Under the pieces are notes generated by a model. It saw nothing but the letters and a program-made list of their open reading frames with translations. It searched no databases and was not told the DNA's origin. The translations under genes were made by a program, and so were the position numbers. From NCBI GenBank assembly GCA_947311785.1, contig CAMZLW010000045.1, forward strand, positions 1-45,058: a stretch of DNA of 45,058 bases, written 5' to 3'. The stretch's first letter is position 1. Each line of letters begins with the position of its first letter. This DNA comes from an uncultured Ignavibacteriales bacterium (GTDB taxonomy: Bacteria > Bacteroidota > Ignavibacteria > Ignavibacteriales > Melioribacteraceae). This document shows, in pieces, positions 33,225 through 42,316 of the stretch.

Positions 33225-34205
33225 ATGAATAAATTAGATTTATCTAAATTACAAAGCCCTGTTCAAGAGGAACTAGAATTATTTAACTCTTTCTTCAAAA
33301 AACAATTAACTTCCGACAAGCAAATTCTTGATTATGCACTCCGTTTTATCTTATCACAAAAAGGTAAAAAAATTAGACCTTTACTTGTTTTGCTATCTGC
33401 AAAGTTAGGTGGTAAGGTTACCGATAGAAGTCATAGGGGAGCCTCACTTGTAGAATTACTTCATACAGCAACATTGGTTCACGACGATGTTGTGGATAAA
33501 GCAGATAAGCGTAGGGGATTACCATCTTTAAATAAGATTTGGGGAAATAAAATTTCGGTACTTGTTGGGGATTTTCTTCTTTCAAAGGGCTTGATGATTG
33601 CGGTAGAAAATGATGATTTCGATTTTCTAAAAACAATTACAAATACTGTAAAAAGAATGTCCGAGGGAGAATTGCTCCAAATTTATAAAGCTAAGAAGTT
33701 GGATATTGATGAGGATACATATTTCAAAATTATATCCGATAAAACTGCTTCGTTACTTTCAACTTGTTGCGAAATAGGAGCAGGTAGCTCAACTAATGAT
33801 AGTAAGAAAATTACTGAGCTAAAAAACTATGGTGAGTATCTTGGTATAGCATTCCAAATTAAAGATGACATTTTGGATTTTATTGGTAAAACAAAAATTT
33901 TTGGAAAAGTCCAGGGTGGAGATATAAAAGAGAAAAAGTTAACTCTTCCTCTAATTTTTGCACTTAATAAATGTGATATAAAAAAGAAAAAAGAAATAAT
34001 AAAGAAAATTAAAAGAGGGGAGAAGAACAATTCTGTTTCTGAAATAATTGCTTTTGTAGTAGAGAGTGGAGGAATTGAATACTCTCAAAAAATGGCAGAA
34101 GAGTATTCCCAAAAAGCTAAAAAATGTCTTGATATCTTTGAAGATTCAGAAGCTAAAACATCACTTATGCAATTAGTAGATTACGTTATTGATAGGGAAA
34201 AGTAA
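33225..34205 (+). CDS. Polyprenyl diphosphate synthase (all-trans, long-chain)
   Basis: Cytoplasmic prenyltransferase that adds isopentenyl diphosphate units to an allylic primer, giving the side chain of quinones. FARM is DDVVD (87-91) within HTATLVHDDVVDKADKRRG, SARM is DDILD (214-218); GKKIRPLLVLLSA is the substrate-binding region. The chain length is not certain; octaprenyl or heptaprenyl type are likely. The NQR complex downstream needs such a quinone. The ATG at 33225 has a weak ribosome binding site, while a stronger AAGGAGGG belongs to a five-codon frame ending five bases before it. A perfect stem-loop lies 60 bases behind the stop. Confidence 0.92.
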   Translation: MNKLDLSKLQSPVQEELELFNSFFKKQLTSDKQILDYALRFILSQKGKKIRPLLVLLSAKLGGKVTDRSHRGASLVELLHTATLVHDDVVDKADKRRGLPSLNKIWGNKISVLVGDFLLSKGLMIAVENDDFDFLKTITNTVKRMSEGELLQIYKAKKLDIDEDTYFKIISDKTASLLSTCCEIGAGSSTNDSKKITELKNYGEYLGIAFQIKDDILDFIGKTKIFGKVQGGDIKEKKLTLPLIFALNKCDIKKKKEIIKKIKRGEKNNSVSEIIAFVVESGGIEYSQKMAEEYSQKAKKCLDIFEDSEAKTSLMQLVDYVIDREK

Positions 34206-34265
34206 GTGGGCATGCTAAAAAACTCTGTCTCCCCATACAAACAAATGGTCATGTAAATAGTAAAA

Positions 34266-34317
34266 AATGCAAATTTATTAACAGATTTTATTTAAAATAG
34301 ATTAATAAATTTGCATT
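34266..34317. terminator. Bidirectional terminator, 16-bp perfect stem
   Basis: AATGCAAATTTATTAA (34266-34281) and TTAATAAATTTGCATT (34302-34317) form a perfect 16-bp stem with a 20-base loop; CTTTTT follows on the plus strand, and on the minus strand the stem is followed by T-rich DNA. It lies between the convergent prenyl synthase gene and nqrF and should end both transcripts. Confidence 0.85.
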
Positions 34318-34432
34318 CTTTTTAATAAACTTGGTTAACTTCTTACATCTTATTATATTTTTAGAGTCTCAGCCACGCATAGTGCATAGCCACCAAGTTC
34401 ATAATGTTTTTTTTACAGCTTCGTGGCTTAAC

Positions 34433-35668
34433 TTACCCACCAAAATCATCGAGCATAATGTTTTCGTGTTCAACACCAAGGTCTTCTAGCATTTTAATTA
34501 CTGCTGCGTTCATCATTGGAGGTCCGCACATATAGAACTCGCAATCTTCAGGTGCTGGATGATTTTTAAGATATTCATCCAAAAGTACTTGATGAATAAA
34601 TCCAGTCATTCCTTCCCAGTTATCTTCTGGTTGAGGTTCAGATAGAGCCAAATTCCAAGTGAAATTTTCATGCTTTTCTGCTAATTCATCAAATTCTTCG
34701 TTATAAAAAGATTCACGCAAACTGCGTGCACCATACCAAAATGATATTTTCCGTTTTGAGTTTAATCTTTTCAATTGGTCAAAAATATGTGAACGCATTG
34801 GAGCCATACCTGCACCACCACCTATAAATACCATTTCTGCATCTGTTTCTTTTGCAAAAAATTCTCCATAAGGCCCCGAAATAGTTACAGTATCGCCTGG
34901 TTTAAGATTAAAGATAAACGATGACATTTGTCCAGGTGGTACATCGGGCATACGTGGTGGGGGAGAGGCAATACGCACGTTTAACATAACCATCCCTTTT
35001 TCTTCGGGATAACTAGCCATTGAGTATGCACGTAAAACGGGTTCTTCAACTTTAGATACAAATTGCCATAAGTTAAATTTATCCCAATCAGCTTTATATT
35101 CATCTTCAATAATAAAGTCGGAATATTTAACTGTGTGTGCAGGAGCTTCAATTTGGATATAACCACCAGCACGGAAATCGACATTTTCGCCTTCTGGTAA
35201 TTCCAGTATAAGTTCTTTAATAAATGTAGCAACATTTTTATTTGAACGAACTTTGCATTCCCATTTTTGGATATCAAAAATTTCTGGTTCAAGTTCAAGT
35301 TTCATATCGTTCTTAACAGGAACTTGGCACGAAAGACGATAACCTTCTTTAATTTGCCCACGGGATAATTTACCTGTTTCTGTTGCAAGAACATCGCCAC
35401 CACCTTCGGCAACTATACATTTACACTCACCACAAGTTCCTTGTCCGCCACATGCCGAGGGAAGATAAATACCCGCATCGCCAAGTGAATAAAGAAGTTT
35501 ATTGCCAACCGGAACTTCAATTGTTTTTTCCGGATCATCGTTTATTTCAATTTTAGCATTACCTGTAGCCACTAATTTTGACTTAGCAAGTAATATTAAT
35601 AATACTAAGGCAATAACAATAACAATAAACATTACAACGCCAAGTATAATTAAATTTATTCCATCCAT
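34433..35668 (-). CDS. nqrF: Na+-translocating NADH:quinone reductase subunit F
   Basis: The entry subunit of the NQR complex, taking electrons from NADH to FAD and a [2Fe-2S] centre, at the cytoplasmic face of the inner membrane. One N-terminal membrane segment (about 4-28), then a ferredoxin domain with Cys73, Cys79, Cys82 and Cys114 ([12 protein letters not shown]...RLSC), FAD binding RAYSMASYP, and NADH binding [12 protein letters not shown], with GARS and CGPPMMN. The start at 35668 is favoured over the longer frame because AAGGG lies eight bases upstream and gives the right N terminus. It is the last gene of the operon; a terminator lies downstream. Confidence 0.96.
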   Translation of the reverse strand: MDGINLIILGVVMFIVIVIALVLLILLAKSKLVATGNAKIEINDDPEKTIEVPVGNKLLYSLGDAGIYLPSACGGQGTCGECKCIVAEGGGDVLATETGKLSRGQIKEGYRLSCQVPVKNDMKLELEPEIFDIQKWECKVRSNKNVATFIKELILELPEGENVDFRAGGYIQIEAPAHTVKYSDFIIEDEYKADWDKFNLWQFVSKVEEPVLRAYSMASYPEEKGMVMLNVRIASPPPRMPDVPPGQMSSFIFNLKPGDTVTISGPYGEFFAKETDAEMVFIGGGAGMAPMRSHIFDQLKRLNSKRKISFWYGARSLRESFYNEEFDELAEKHENFTWNLALSEPQPEDNWEGMTGFIHQVLLDEYLKNHPAPEDCEFYMCGPPMMNAAVIKMLEDLGVEHENIMLDDFGG

Positions 35669-35678
35669 TAGTAAACCC

Positions 35679-36290
35679 TTATAATTGAATTCCAGAAAAT
35701 AACATAAATGCAATAGCCATTAGGCCAGCTGTAATAAATGTAATACCAAGTCCGCGTAAGCCTTCAGGCACATTGCTGTATTTCATTTTTTCGCGAATAC
35801 CAGCAAGAGCAACAATAGCAAGTGCCCAACCAAAGCCAGAACCAAAACCATAAACAACCGATTCACCAAAGTTATAATTACGTTCAACCATAAATAGAGA
35901 GCCACCAAGTATAGCACAGTTTACTGTAATTAAAGGAAGAAAAATTCCAAGCGAATTGTAAAGGGAAGGAACGTATTTATCTAATATCATTTCTAAAATT
36001 TGAACTATTGCAGCAATTACACCAATATAGGTAATTAAACCAAGAAATGTTAAATCGACACTTTCAAGACCAGCCCACGCGAGCGAACCTTCTTTTAGAA
36101 CGTTTTGATAAATTAAATTATTTACAGGTACTGTAATGGCTTGCACAAAAACAACAGCAATACCAAGACCAATTGCTGTATCAACTTTTTTGGACACTGC
36201 CATAAAAGTACACATTCCAAGAAAGAATGCAAGAGCCATATTTTCGATAAATATGGATTTAACAAATAAACTTAAATAATGCTCAATCAT
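35679..36290 (-). CDS. nqrE: Na+-translocating NADH:quinone reductase subunit E
   Basis: Integral inner-membrane subunit with six segments; it and NqrD hold a [2Fe-2S] centre at their interface. [21 protein letters not shown] carries the conserved cysteine, and [17 protein letters not shown] the second. 203 residues is normal. GGAGGAAAAATAATT inside the end of nqrD supplies a strong ribosome binding site. The gap to nqrD is two bases, and to nqrF 10 bases. Confidence 0.95.
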   Translation of the reverse strand: MIEHYLSLFVKSIFIENMALAFFLGMCTFMAVSKKVDTAIGLGIAVVFVQAITVPVNNLIYQNVLKEGSLAWAGLESVDLTFLGLITYIGVIAAIVQILEMILDKYVPSLYNSLGIFLPLITVNCAILGGSLFMVERNYNFGESVVYGFGSGFGWALAIVALAGIREKMKYSNVPEGLRGLGITFITAGLMAIAFMLFSGIQL

Positions 36291-36292
36291 AA

Positions 36293-36919
36293 TTATTTTT
36301 CCTCCACTTGTTCTGGATAGAATGTTCTAAGCACCCAGATAAACATTGCAATTAAGAAAAAGGCACTAGGAGCAAGTAACATTAAACCATTACCTTGGTA
36401 CCACCCACCGTCTGTTGTTAGTGGAAATATTGAAATACCAAAGAATTTACCAGAGCCGAATAATTCTCTCATAAATCCAACAACCAAAAGAATAACTGCA
36501 TAACCCAATCCATTACCAACACCATCCATAAAACTTTGTAATGGAGGATTTTTTAAGGCATATGCTTCGGCACGCCCCATTACAATACAGTTTGTGATTA
36601 TTAGACCAACATAAACTGAAAGCTGTTTACTTACATCGTAAGCAAAGGCTTTAATAAATTGGTCGGCTATAATTACAAGCGAGGCAATAATTGTCATTTC
36701 AACAAGTATTCTTATGCTACTAGGTACATAATTACGAATTAAACTAACAAACAGATTTGAAAATGCGACAACAACAGTTACCGCAAGCGACATAACCAGT
36801 GCAGTTTCCAATTTTGTAGTAACAGCCAAAGCCGAGCAGATACCAAGTACCTGTAGTGTAATTGGGTTGCTTTTAAAAATTGGGTCAAATAAAATTTCTT
36901 TATATTTCACTTTAGCCAT
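36293..36919 (-). CDS. nqrD: Na+-translocating NADH:quinone reductase subunit D
   Basis: Integral membrane partner of NqrE with six segments. [21 protein letters not shown] carries a metal-ligand cysteine, and [19 protein letters not shown] the second. The 208-residue length is usual. AAAGGAGGAAATA lies upstream of the ATG, within the end of nqrC, which overlaps it by eight bases. Order and overlap are those of standard nqr operons. Confidence 0.95.
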   Translation of the reverse strand: MAKVKYKEILFDPIFKSNPITLQVLGICSALAVTTKLETALVMSLAVTVVVAFSNLFVSLIRNYVPSSIRILVEMTIIASLVIIADQFIKAFAYDVSKQLSVYVGLIITNCIVMGRAEAYALKNPPLQSFMDGVGNGLGYAVILLVVGFMRELFGSGKFFGISIFPLTTDGGWYQGNGLMLLAPSAFFLIAMFIWVLRTFYPEQVEEK

Positions 36920-37709
36920 TATTTCCTCCTTTCATTTTTTTTAAGAAAGGACCATAGCCATTTTCACCGAGCCAAAATCTCACCAAGTTATTTACTCCAC
37001 GTGTTGTTAAAGTTGCACCAGAAAGACCATCAATTTGATATTTTGCATGAGTACTACCTCTATCTGCAATACCTTTTATTACTTCAATTTTAAGATTTCC
37101 ATCGGCATCAAATGCTTGTTTGCCTATCCATTGTCTTTTCCATTTAGGATTATCAACTTCGCCACCAAGCCCAGGAGTTTCGCCATGTTGATAGAAAGTA
37201 AACCCTTTGATAGTATGTAAATCTTTATCGAGAGCTATAAATCCGTAAAGCGTTGACCAAAGACCTTTGCCATATATAGGTAATATGAATTTACTAATAT
37301 TTTCATTTTCTTTAACAGTATAAACAACCATTGCTTTAGGTTTTCTTTTTATACCTGCGATGTCATTATTTTGAGGTATATCTTCGCCCCATTTTAAACT
37401 ATTAGCCATTTCTTCAACATTGAAATCATCTACATTACATTGAGCATCATATTTTTTTTCTGGAATTGTTTTACCAGTACGGATATCAATTATTTGTGAA
37501 GATATATTTTTTTTATAAGTTTTTTCAATATCAATTCCGTCCTTGTATAAATCGCCTGCAGCAAGTATATTTTTGAGTAAATCCAATTTTTTATTATTTG
37601 ATTGAATAGGATTTAATCCAACTGCAGCAGTTGAAACAAGTATTGAAGCTACAAAGCAAACTCCAAGAGCAACTAATAAAGTTTTTTTAGTGCTATCTTT
37701 TTTAGCCAT
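36912..37709 (-). CDS. nqrC: Na+-translocating NADH:quinone reductase subunit C
   Basis: Periplasm-facing subunit that carries a covalent FMN. One N-terminal membrane segment (about 9-28: [21 protein letters not shown]), then a soluble domain that includes [19 protein letters not shown] and the flavinylation motif DGLSGATLT, in which Thr233 should receive FMN from an ApbE-type transferase; no apbE is in the window. The 265-residue length is usual. AGGAGG within the end of nqrB precedes the ATG, and the two genes overlap by eight bases. Confidence 0.95.
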   Translation of the reverse strand: MAKKDSTKKTLLVALGVCFVASILVSTAAVGLNPIQSNNKKLDLLKNILAAGDLYKDGIDIEKTYKKNISSQIIDIRTGKTIPEKKYDAQCNVDDFNVEEMANSLKWGEDIPQNNDIAGIKRKPKAMVVYTVKENENISKFILPIYGKGLWSTLYGFIALDKDLHTIKGFTFYQHGETPGLGGEVDNPKWKRQWIGKQAFDADGNLKIEVIKGIADRGSTHAKYQIDGLSGATLTTRGVNNLVRFWLGENGYGPFLKKMKGGNNG

Positions 37710-38901
37710 TTCTCGCTAGCCTCCTTTTTATGTTTCCTTTAATAACAAATCTGTCAATAATTGGTGCAAAGACATTCATAAATAGAATTGAAAGCATCAT
37801 TCCTTCTGGAAATGCCGGATTTACAACTCTTACAAGAACAACAAGCACACCAATAAAGAAACCGTAATAATATTTTCCAATGTTTGTGAAAGTAGCAGAG
37901 ACTGGGTCTGTTGCCATAAATACAGCACCAAATGCAAATCCACCAAGTACAAAATGCCAAGCTGGAGTTACAGCAAACATTGGATTAGTTTCACTTCCAA
38001 TTAAATTAAATGTGAACGACATAACCACCATACCCACAACAACGCTTAGCATAATACGCCAAGAACCAATTTTTGTTATAATTAAAATTGCAGCTCCAAT
38101 TAAAATTGCAAGTGTGGATGTTTCTCCCATAGAGCCTGGAACAAGACCAATAAAAGAATCCCACCAAGAAACTGACACTTTCATTGCAGAATCGGCAAAC
38201 TGACTTAATGGGGTAGCCAAACTCATTCCGTCAATTGCTGCCCAAACCTTATCTCCAGAAATTGCTGCTGGATATGCAAAGAACAAGAATGCTCTTCCAG
38301 TTAGTGCTGGATTAAGAATATTCATTCCAACACCACCAAAAACTTCTTTACCAATCACAACGCCGAATGAAATTCCAATAGCAACTTGCCAGTAAGGAAT
38401 ATCTGGAGGAAGTATTAGTGGGAAAAGCATACTCGTTACAAAAAATCCTTCGTTAATTTCGTGCTTACGAATAACAGCAAACAGAACTTCCCAAAATCCA
38501 CCAACTGCAAGAGTAACAAGATAGATAGGGAAGAAGTAGAGAGCACCCAATACCATATTGCTTAAAATTGAAGTTGAGTCGAATGTGAGTCCGAGCCAAA
38601 GGAAAAATTGTTGTTGCCATCCAGTTGGCTCATAATTGGCAATACTTGCAATTCCGATATTAGATTGGAAACCAGTATTATATAATGCCATAATTATTGC
38701 TGGAATAAGGGCATAAATTACCGTAAGCATCATTCGCTTTAAATCCAAAGCATCGCGAACGTGCGAACCTTTTTGGGTAACTTTGCCCGAGGTGTAAAGC
38801 AGAGTATCAACCGCTTCAAAAAGAGGATAAAGTTTGGGAAACTTTCCGCCTTCCTCAAAGTGTTTACTTTGCTTATCTAAAATGTTTCTAAGAAATTTCA
38901 T
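37702..38901 (-). CDS. nqrB: Na+-translocating NADH:quinone reductase subunit B
   Basis: Large membrane subunit of NQR with about ten segments, a covalent FMN and the path for sodium. The N-terminal [62 protein letters not shown] and [13 protein letters not shown] are family blocks. The flavinylation site is DGMSLATPL: the aspartate, alanine and Thr230 are conserved, but the usual glycine of SGAT is a leucine. The 399-residue length is near normal. A toxin-antitoxin pair lies between this gene and nqrA, ending 14 bases upstream of the ATG. Confidence 0.95.
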   Translation of the reverse strand: MKFLRNILDKQSKHFEEGGKFPKLYPLFEAVDTLLYTSGKVTQKGSHVRDALDLKRMMLTVIYALIPAIIMALYNTGFQSNIGIASIANYEPTGWQQQFFLWLGLTFDSTSILSNMVLGALYFFPIYLVTLAVGGFWEVLFAVIRKHEINEGFFVTSMLFPLILPPDIPYWQVAIGISFGVVIGKEVFGGVGMNILNPALTGRAFLFFAYPAAISGDKVWAAIDGMSLATPLSQFADSAMKVSVSWWDSFIGLVPGSMGETSTLAILIGAAILIITKIGSWRIMLSVVVGMVVMSFTFNLIGSETNPMFAVTPAWHFVLGGFAFGAVFMATDPVSATFTNIGKYYYGFFIGVLVVLVRVVNPAFPEGMMLSILFMNVFAPIIDRFVIKGNIKRRLARNG

Positions 38902-38915
38902 TTAATTGTAATCCT

Positions 38916-39233
38916 TTAGTTTATTTCTTCCATCTTTTTTGGATTTTGTCTTGTGTCAAATACGTTAGTAATTTCAATTCGTCCTTTGCCTAAATTTATC
39001 CAATAAATAATTTTGTAATTTTTATATACTAAATACATGAACTCCTGCTCGTATTTTTCTAACAATATTTCTTTCTGACCTATGTATGGATTATCTTGAA
39101 TCTCTATTGCTTTATCAATTATACCATTTACTAATTTTTTAGCAATGGAAATATTAACTGTTGTTTCATAATAGATAAAAATATCATCCAACATGCTCTC
39201 AGCTAATCTTGTCCAATAAACTTCTAAATTCAT
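38916..39233 (-). CDS. RelE/ParE-family toxin within the nqr operon
   Basis: A 105-residue type II toxin of the RelE/ParE fold: VYWTRLAESMLDDIFIYYE (first helix with W-T-x-x-A), a helical IAKKLVNGIIDKAIEI, then IGQKEILLEKYEQEFMYLVYKNYKIIYWI and a C-terminal ITNVFDTRQNPKKM. The last part matches the typical F-D-x-R-Q-N-P ending of the family. The ATG shares its first base with the antitoxin stop (TAATG). It ends 14 bases ahead of nqrB on the same strand, so nqrB to nqrF are likely read through it. The target is unknown. Confidence 0.86.
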   Translation of the reverse strand: MNLEVYWTRLAESMLDDIFIYYETTVNISIAKKLVNGIIDKAIEIQDNPYIGQKEILLEKYEQEFMYLVYKNYKIIYWINLGKGRIEITNVFDTRQNPKKMEEIN

Positions 39234-39466
39234 TATACATATTTAGATTTTAAATCAACTGATTTAATTACTCTATCATTCTCTGAATCATTAAGGGATT
39301 GGTCAATTTCTTGATGAAATTTTTCCAAGCTCATTGGCTCAAGATTATTTTTATAAATATTGGATTTGCTTTTTTTTAAGAAAATCTCCAGTTCACTAAT
39401 AACTCCTTCATTTTGAATACGCAGAAACTCTTGAACAAATGATATTTTCCTTTCTTGCAAGTTCAT
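39233..39466 (-). CDS. Antitoxin partner of the nqr-inserted toxin
   Basis: A 77-residue acidic and lysine-rich protein placed directly before a ParE/RelE toxin and overlapping it by one base, which fits the antitoxin of the pair. The N-terminal helix QERKISFVQEFLRIQNEGVISELEIFLKKSK and the middle EPMSLEKFHQEIDQSLNDSENDRVI are typical of small antitoxins often seen in Bacteroidota. No DNA-binding domain is evident, so it may not regulate its own transcription. The gap to nqrA is 17 bases. Role inferred from place and general features. Confidence 0.75.
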   Translation of the reverse strand: MNLQERKISFVQEFLRIQNEGVISELEIFLKKSKSNIYKNNLEPMSLEKFHQEIDQSLNDSENDRVIKSVDLKSKYV

Positions 39467-39483
39467 TTTAACAATCCTTTCAA

Positions 39484-40821
39484 CTAACCTTCTTTTTCTA
39501 TTTGAGTTAAATTACGTCTTAAATTTTCTCCGTGGTTTACCTTTGATGGACAAACAAATGAGCAAAGTCCTAAATCTTCTTCGTCCAATTCTAAGCAACC
39601 AAGTTGTTCGGCTTCTTCAATATCATTTACTGCTAAAGCACGCAATAAGTAATTTGGAAGAATATCCAATGGCATTACAGCCTCGTAACTTCCTACAGGA
39701 ACTATTGCACGTACACCACCGTGGAGTGCTGTTGAAAAATTTAACTTTTTCTTTGGCATTACTACCGATTTAACTGAGAATCTATTTCCAAATGGATTTA
39801 CCCAACCGAAGAATTCTCTTTCTGAATCTTCTTCAATAACAGAAACTGTTTGATGATATCTTCCAAGATATGAAACGTAACTAGTAGCATGATGCCCAGT
39901 AAAGACGGAGCCAGAGATTATTCTGTTCTCACCATTTTTAAGTGCATCGGTAGTTAGCTCAGATAAATCTGTTCCAAGTTCGGTTTTAATTAATGTAGGT
40001 AGTTTTACTTGCGAACCACCAACTGCAATTACTCTATTGGTATCAATTTTTCCAGTTGTAAAAAGATTACCAATAGCAGCAACGTCCTGGGCATTTACAT
40101 ACCATACTTTTTTAGATGCACTTACCGGATTAAGAAAATGGATGTGAGTTCCAACCAAACCAGATGGATGTGGTCCTTCAAATTCTTCAACTTTTAATTT
40201 GTTGGAATTTATTGTAGGAACTTTTGAGCTTGGTGCTTTGCAGAGAAACACATTACCTTCGGTTAATCTCTCAAGCACTTTTAATCCGTTCTCAAATGCT
40301 TTCTCTTTTCCTTCAAGAATCTTTTCAATTGATGGGGCAAACGGATTTGAATCCATTGCTGTAACAAAAATTGAATTAGGGGTTGTTGCTGGGTCAGCTA
40401 CTTTTGAAAAAGGACGAACTCTTAGTGAAGTCCACACACCAGACTCAATTAAATTTTCTTTAACAGAATCGGAAGTTAAATTTGATAGCTCATTTTCGGA
40501 ATAACTTTTGAAAGTTATTTCATCTCTACCAGATTTTTCAATTACCATCGATTTAAAAGCTCTTTTTTCACCACGATTTATTTCAACAATTTTGCCAGTT
40601 GCAGTAGCAGTAAACTTAACTCCTGGTGTTTTTTTATCGGTAAAAAGAAGTTGACCTTTTTTTACCTCATCGCCAACAGCAACAAGCATTGTAGGCTTCA
40701 TTCCTACATAGTCGTCACCAAGTAAAGCTACTTTTTTTGTTAAAATTGTTTTTGAAATTTCTTGCTTCGGAGAGCCATTAAGTGGAAGGTCTAAACCTTT
40801 CTTTATCTTAATTTTTGCCAT
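39484..40821 (-). CDS. nqrA: Na+-translocating NADH:quinone reductase subunit A
   Basis: Cytoplasm-side subunit of NQR that has no cofactor; it binds near the ubiquinone site of NqrB. The start at 40821 gives MAKIKIKKGLDLPLNGSPKQ, the family's N terminus (KGLDLPI-GxP), followed by VALLGDDYVGMKPTMLVAVGDEV, GIVEINRGEKRAF-like repeats, and the conserved SGSVFTGHHATSYVSYLGRYHQ and the C-terminal LGCLELDEEDLGLCSFVCPSKV. The 445-residue length is usual. A TATCTTTG promoter element lies 28-36 bases upstream. NqrA is followed by a toxin-antitoxin pair instead of nqrB. Confidence 0.95.
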   Translation of the reverse strand: MAKIKIKKGLDLPLNGSPKQEISKTILTKKVALLGDDYVGMKPTMLVAVGDEVKKGQLLFTDKKTPGVKFTATATGKIVEINRGEKRAFKSMVIEKSGRDEITFKSYSENELSNLTSDSVKENLIESGVWTSLRVRPFSKVADPATTPNSIFVTAMDSNPFAPSIEKILEGKEKAFENGLKVLERLTEGNVFLCKAPSSKVPTINSNKLKVEEFEGPHPSGLVGTHIHFLNPVSASKKVWYVNAQDVAAIGNLFTTGKIDTNRVIAVGGSQVKLPTLIKTELGTDLSELTTDALKNGENRIISGSVFTGHHATSYVSYLGRYHQTVSVIEEDSEREFFGWVNPFGNRFSVKSVVMPKKKLNFSTALHGGVRAIVPVGSYEAVMPLDILPNYLLRALAVNDIEEAEQLGCLELDEEDLGLCSFVCPSKVNHGENLRRNLTQIEKEG

Positions 40822-40849
40822 ATAATATTTATTAGTTATTAATAAAAAA

Positions 40850-40857
40850 CAAAGATA
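40850..40857 (-). promoter_or_regulatory. Bacteroidota-type -7 element TATCTTTG of the nqr operon
   Basis: On the minus strand TATCTTTG matches TAnnTTTG and lies 28 bases ahead of the nqrA ATG, giving a leader near 22 bases. A TTG at the -33 place is not clear. It is the only good promoter candidate for the whole nqr operon. Confidence 0.55.
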
Positions 40858-40917
40858 CAAAGAACTCTATTTCTAAAAAAGAGATAATAACAGAAATGTT
40901 AAAAAAAAAGCAAAAAA

Positions 40918-41265
40918 TTATCCTGCAGGCCAAGTCATTTGTCTTCCTCCCAAAAGGTGCATATGCAAATGGTAAACTTCTTGTCCTCCTTTATCTCCAC
41001 AATTAAAAACTAATCGGAAGCCGTCTTCTGAAATTCCTTCACTTTTTGCAATTGAGTTAGCAACATCTATCATTTCGCCAAGTAACGAACCGTGTTCTTT
41101 GCCATTAATTTCGCGAACTGTTGGGATTTCTTCTTTGGGAATTATTAAAATATGAGTTGGTGCTTGCGGATTGATATCCCTAAATGCTAAAACAGAATCT
41201 GATTCAAAAACTATATCTGCTGGAATTTCTTTGTTAATGATTTTGGTAAAGATTGTATCTGCCAT
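40918..41265 (-). CDS. HIT (histidine triad) family protein, HinT-like
   Basis: Small nucleotide-binding hydrolase of the HinT branch that acts on nucleoside phosphoramidates. The chain begins DTIFTKIINKEIPADIVFESD, followed by AFRDINPQAPTHILIIPK, GFRLVFNCGDKGGQEVYHLHMHLLGG with the histidine triad HLHMH, and the C-terminal RQMTWPAG. The triad is HxHxH as in HinT. At 115 residues the length is usual. AGGAGAAAAAC lies ahead of the ATG. It lies between nqrA and coaE, and is divergent from coaE. Confidence 0.95.
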   Translation of the reverse strand: MADTIFTKIINKEIPADIVFESDSVLAFRDINPQAPTHILIIPKEEIPTVREINGKEHGSLLGEMIDVANSIAKSEGISEDGFRLVFNCGDKGGQEVYHLHMHLLGGRQMTWPAG

Positions 41266-41341
41266 GTTTTTCTCCTAATAAATTGTATAGTCCAAAAATA
41301 AGAAAAGAATTAGAAAATGATTTGTTAAATTAAGGAATAAT

Positions 41342-41386
41342 AATTGTTGAATTGTTGAATTGCTCAATTGTTAAAAACAATTCGTA
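41342..41386 (+). repeat. Solo copy of the four-helix-bundle element flanking repeat
   Basis: ATTGTTGA is repeated, then ATTGCTCAATTGTTAAAAACAATTC. The CATTGTTAAAAACAA core of the element's right flank (about 8974-8990, read on the other strand) returns here as CAATTGTTAAAAACAA. No gene is present, so it may be the remnant or the empty site of such an element, upstream of coaE. Confidence 0.55.
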
Positions 41387-41417
41387 AATTAGTGTTTATA
41401 TAAACTTAGGATGAAAA

Positions 41418-42017
41418 ATGAAAATAGGAATAACTGGCGGAATTGGTTCGGGGAAATCTTTAGTTTCCGAAATAATTTCACAAGCAGGATATAAAGTTCT
41501 TAATGCTGATGATATTGCAAAACAAATTATGGTGGAAGATGAGTCTGTGCGGGAATTAATAATTGATGCTTTTGGAAATGAGTCATACAATGGAAATGAA
41601 TTAAACACAAAATATGTTTCTAAAAAAGCATTCTCATCTGTTGATAATATTAATATACTTAACTCCATTGTTCATCCTCCAATGGTCTATAAAATAAATG
41701 AGCTAATGAATAAAGAATTGGATGATAGCAAAATAGTTTTTGTTGAAGCTGCCCTTGTTTTTGAAGCAGAGGTTGATGAAATATTAGACCATGTATTACT
41801 TGTTACTGCCGATGAAGATAAACGAATTGAACGTGTTACGAAAAGAGAAATTGGAAGACTATCAAAGAAAGAAATTTTAGAGAGAATGAAGTTCCAAATA
41901 CCAGAAAATGAAAAAGAGAATCTTGCAGATTTTACAATAAAAAACAACTCGACACTTGCAGATTTAGAAATGAAAACTAAATTGTTTTTAACTGTATTTG
42001 AGTCGATGAAAGGGTGA
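41418..42017 (+). CDS. coaE: Dephospho-CoA kinase
   Basis: Phosphorylates the 3'-OH of dephospho-CoA with ATP, the last step of coenzyme A synthesis. The P-loop GGIGSGKS is at 7-14 in MKIGITGGIGSGKSLVSEI, VLNADDIAKQIM carries the substrate aspartate, VHPPMVYKI and VFVEAALVFEAEVDEILDHVLLVTADEDKRIERVTKR follow, and a C-terminal LADFTIKNNSTLADL as in other CoaE. The 199-residue length is normal. The ATG at 41418 is preceded by AGGATGAAAA. A foldback element begins about 20 bases after its stop. Confidence 0.95.
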   Translation: MKIGITGGIGSGKSLVSEIISQAGYKVLNADDIAKQIMVEDESVRELIIDAFGNESYNGNELNTKYVSKKAFSSVDNINILNSIVHPPMVYKINELMNKELDDSKIVFVEAALVFEAEVDEILDHVLLVTADEDKRIERVTKREIGRLSKKEILERMKFQIPENEKENLADFTIKNNSTLADLEMKTKLFLTVFESMKG

Positions 42018-42038
42018 AATGAATTTTGTCGTTATTGC

Positions 42039-42208
42039 ACTAGTGTAAAGTTAACTATACTTTGTCGGTAAATTAGCCCTCACCCCAACCCTCTCCCAAG
42101 GGGAGAGGGAGCAGTCCCTCTCTTTTTAAGAGAGGGGTTGTCCAAAGGACTCCTTTGGAGGGGTGAGTTTTTAGATTACCGTCATTTATAAATTAACATA
42201 ACACTAGT
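42039..42208. repeat. 170-bp nested foldback element
   Basis: Outer arms: ACTAGTGTAAAGTTAA at 42039-42054, with further matches to about 42075, is inverted relative to TTAACATAACACTAGT at 42193-42208, about 36 bases with mismatches. Inside lies a second inverted unit: CTCACCCC (42079-42086) and GGGGTGAG (42160-42167), with inner hairpins CCCTCTCC...GGAGAGGG and CCCTCTC...GAGAGGG. The whole folds into a long hairpin. The GC-rich inner part contrasts with the AT-rich genome. It occupies most of the 299-base gap 42018-42316, which holds no gene. Confidence 0.75.
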
Positions 42209-42316
42209 TCGGTTTTTGAACAATAGCCTGTTCCGATATTTTTTGTGGGAATGGCAACCTTTCACAGAATAGCACTAATTATATTTGCCTTCACTAAACA
42301 GAAAGGGAATAACTAA

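Noticed and set aside
34433-40821. RNF complex instead of NQR
   Set aside because: NqrA and NqrF are present with their typical domains, and no RnfB or RnfC-type ferredoxin subunits are encoded.
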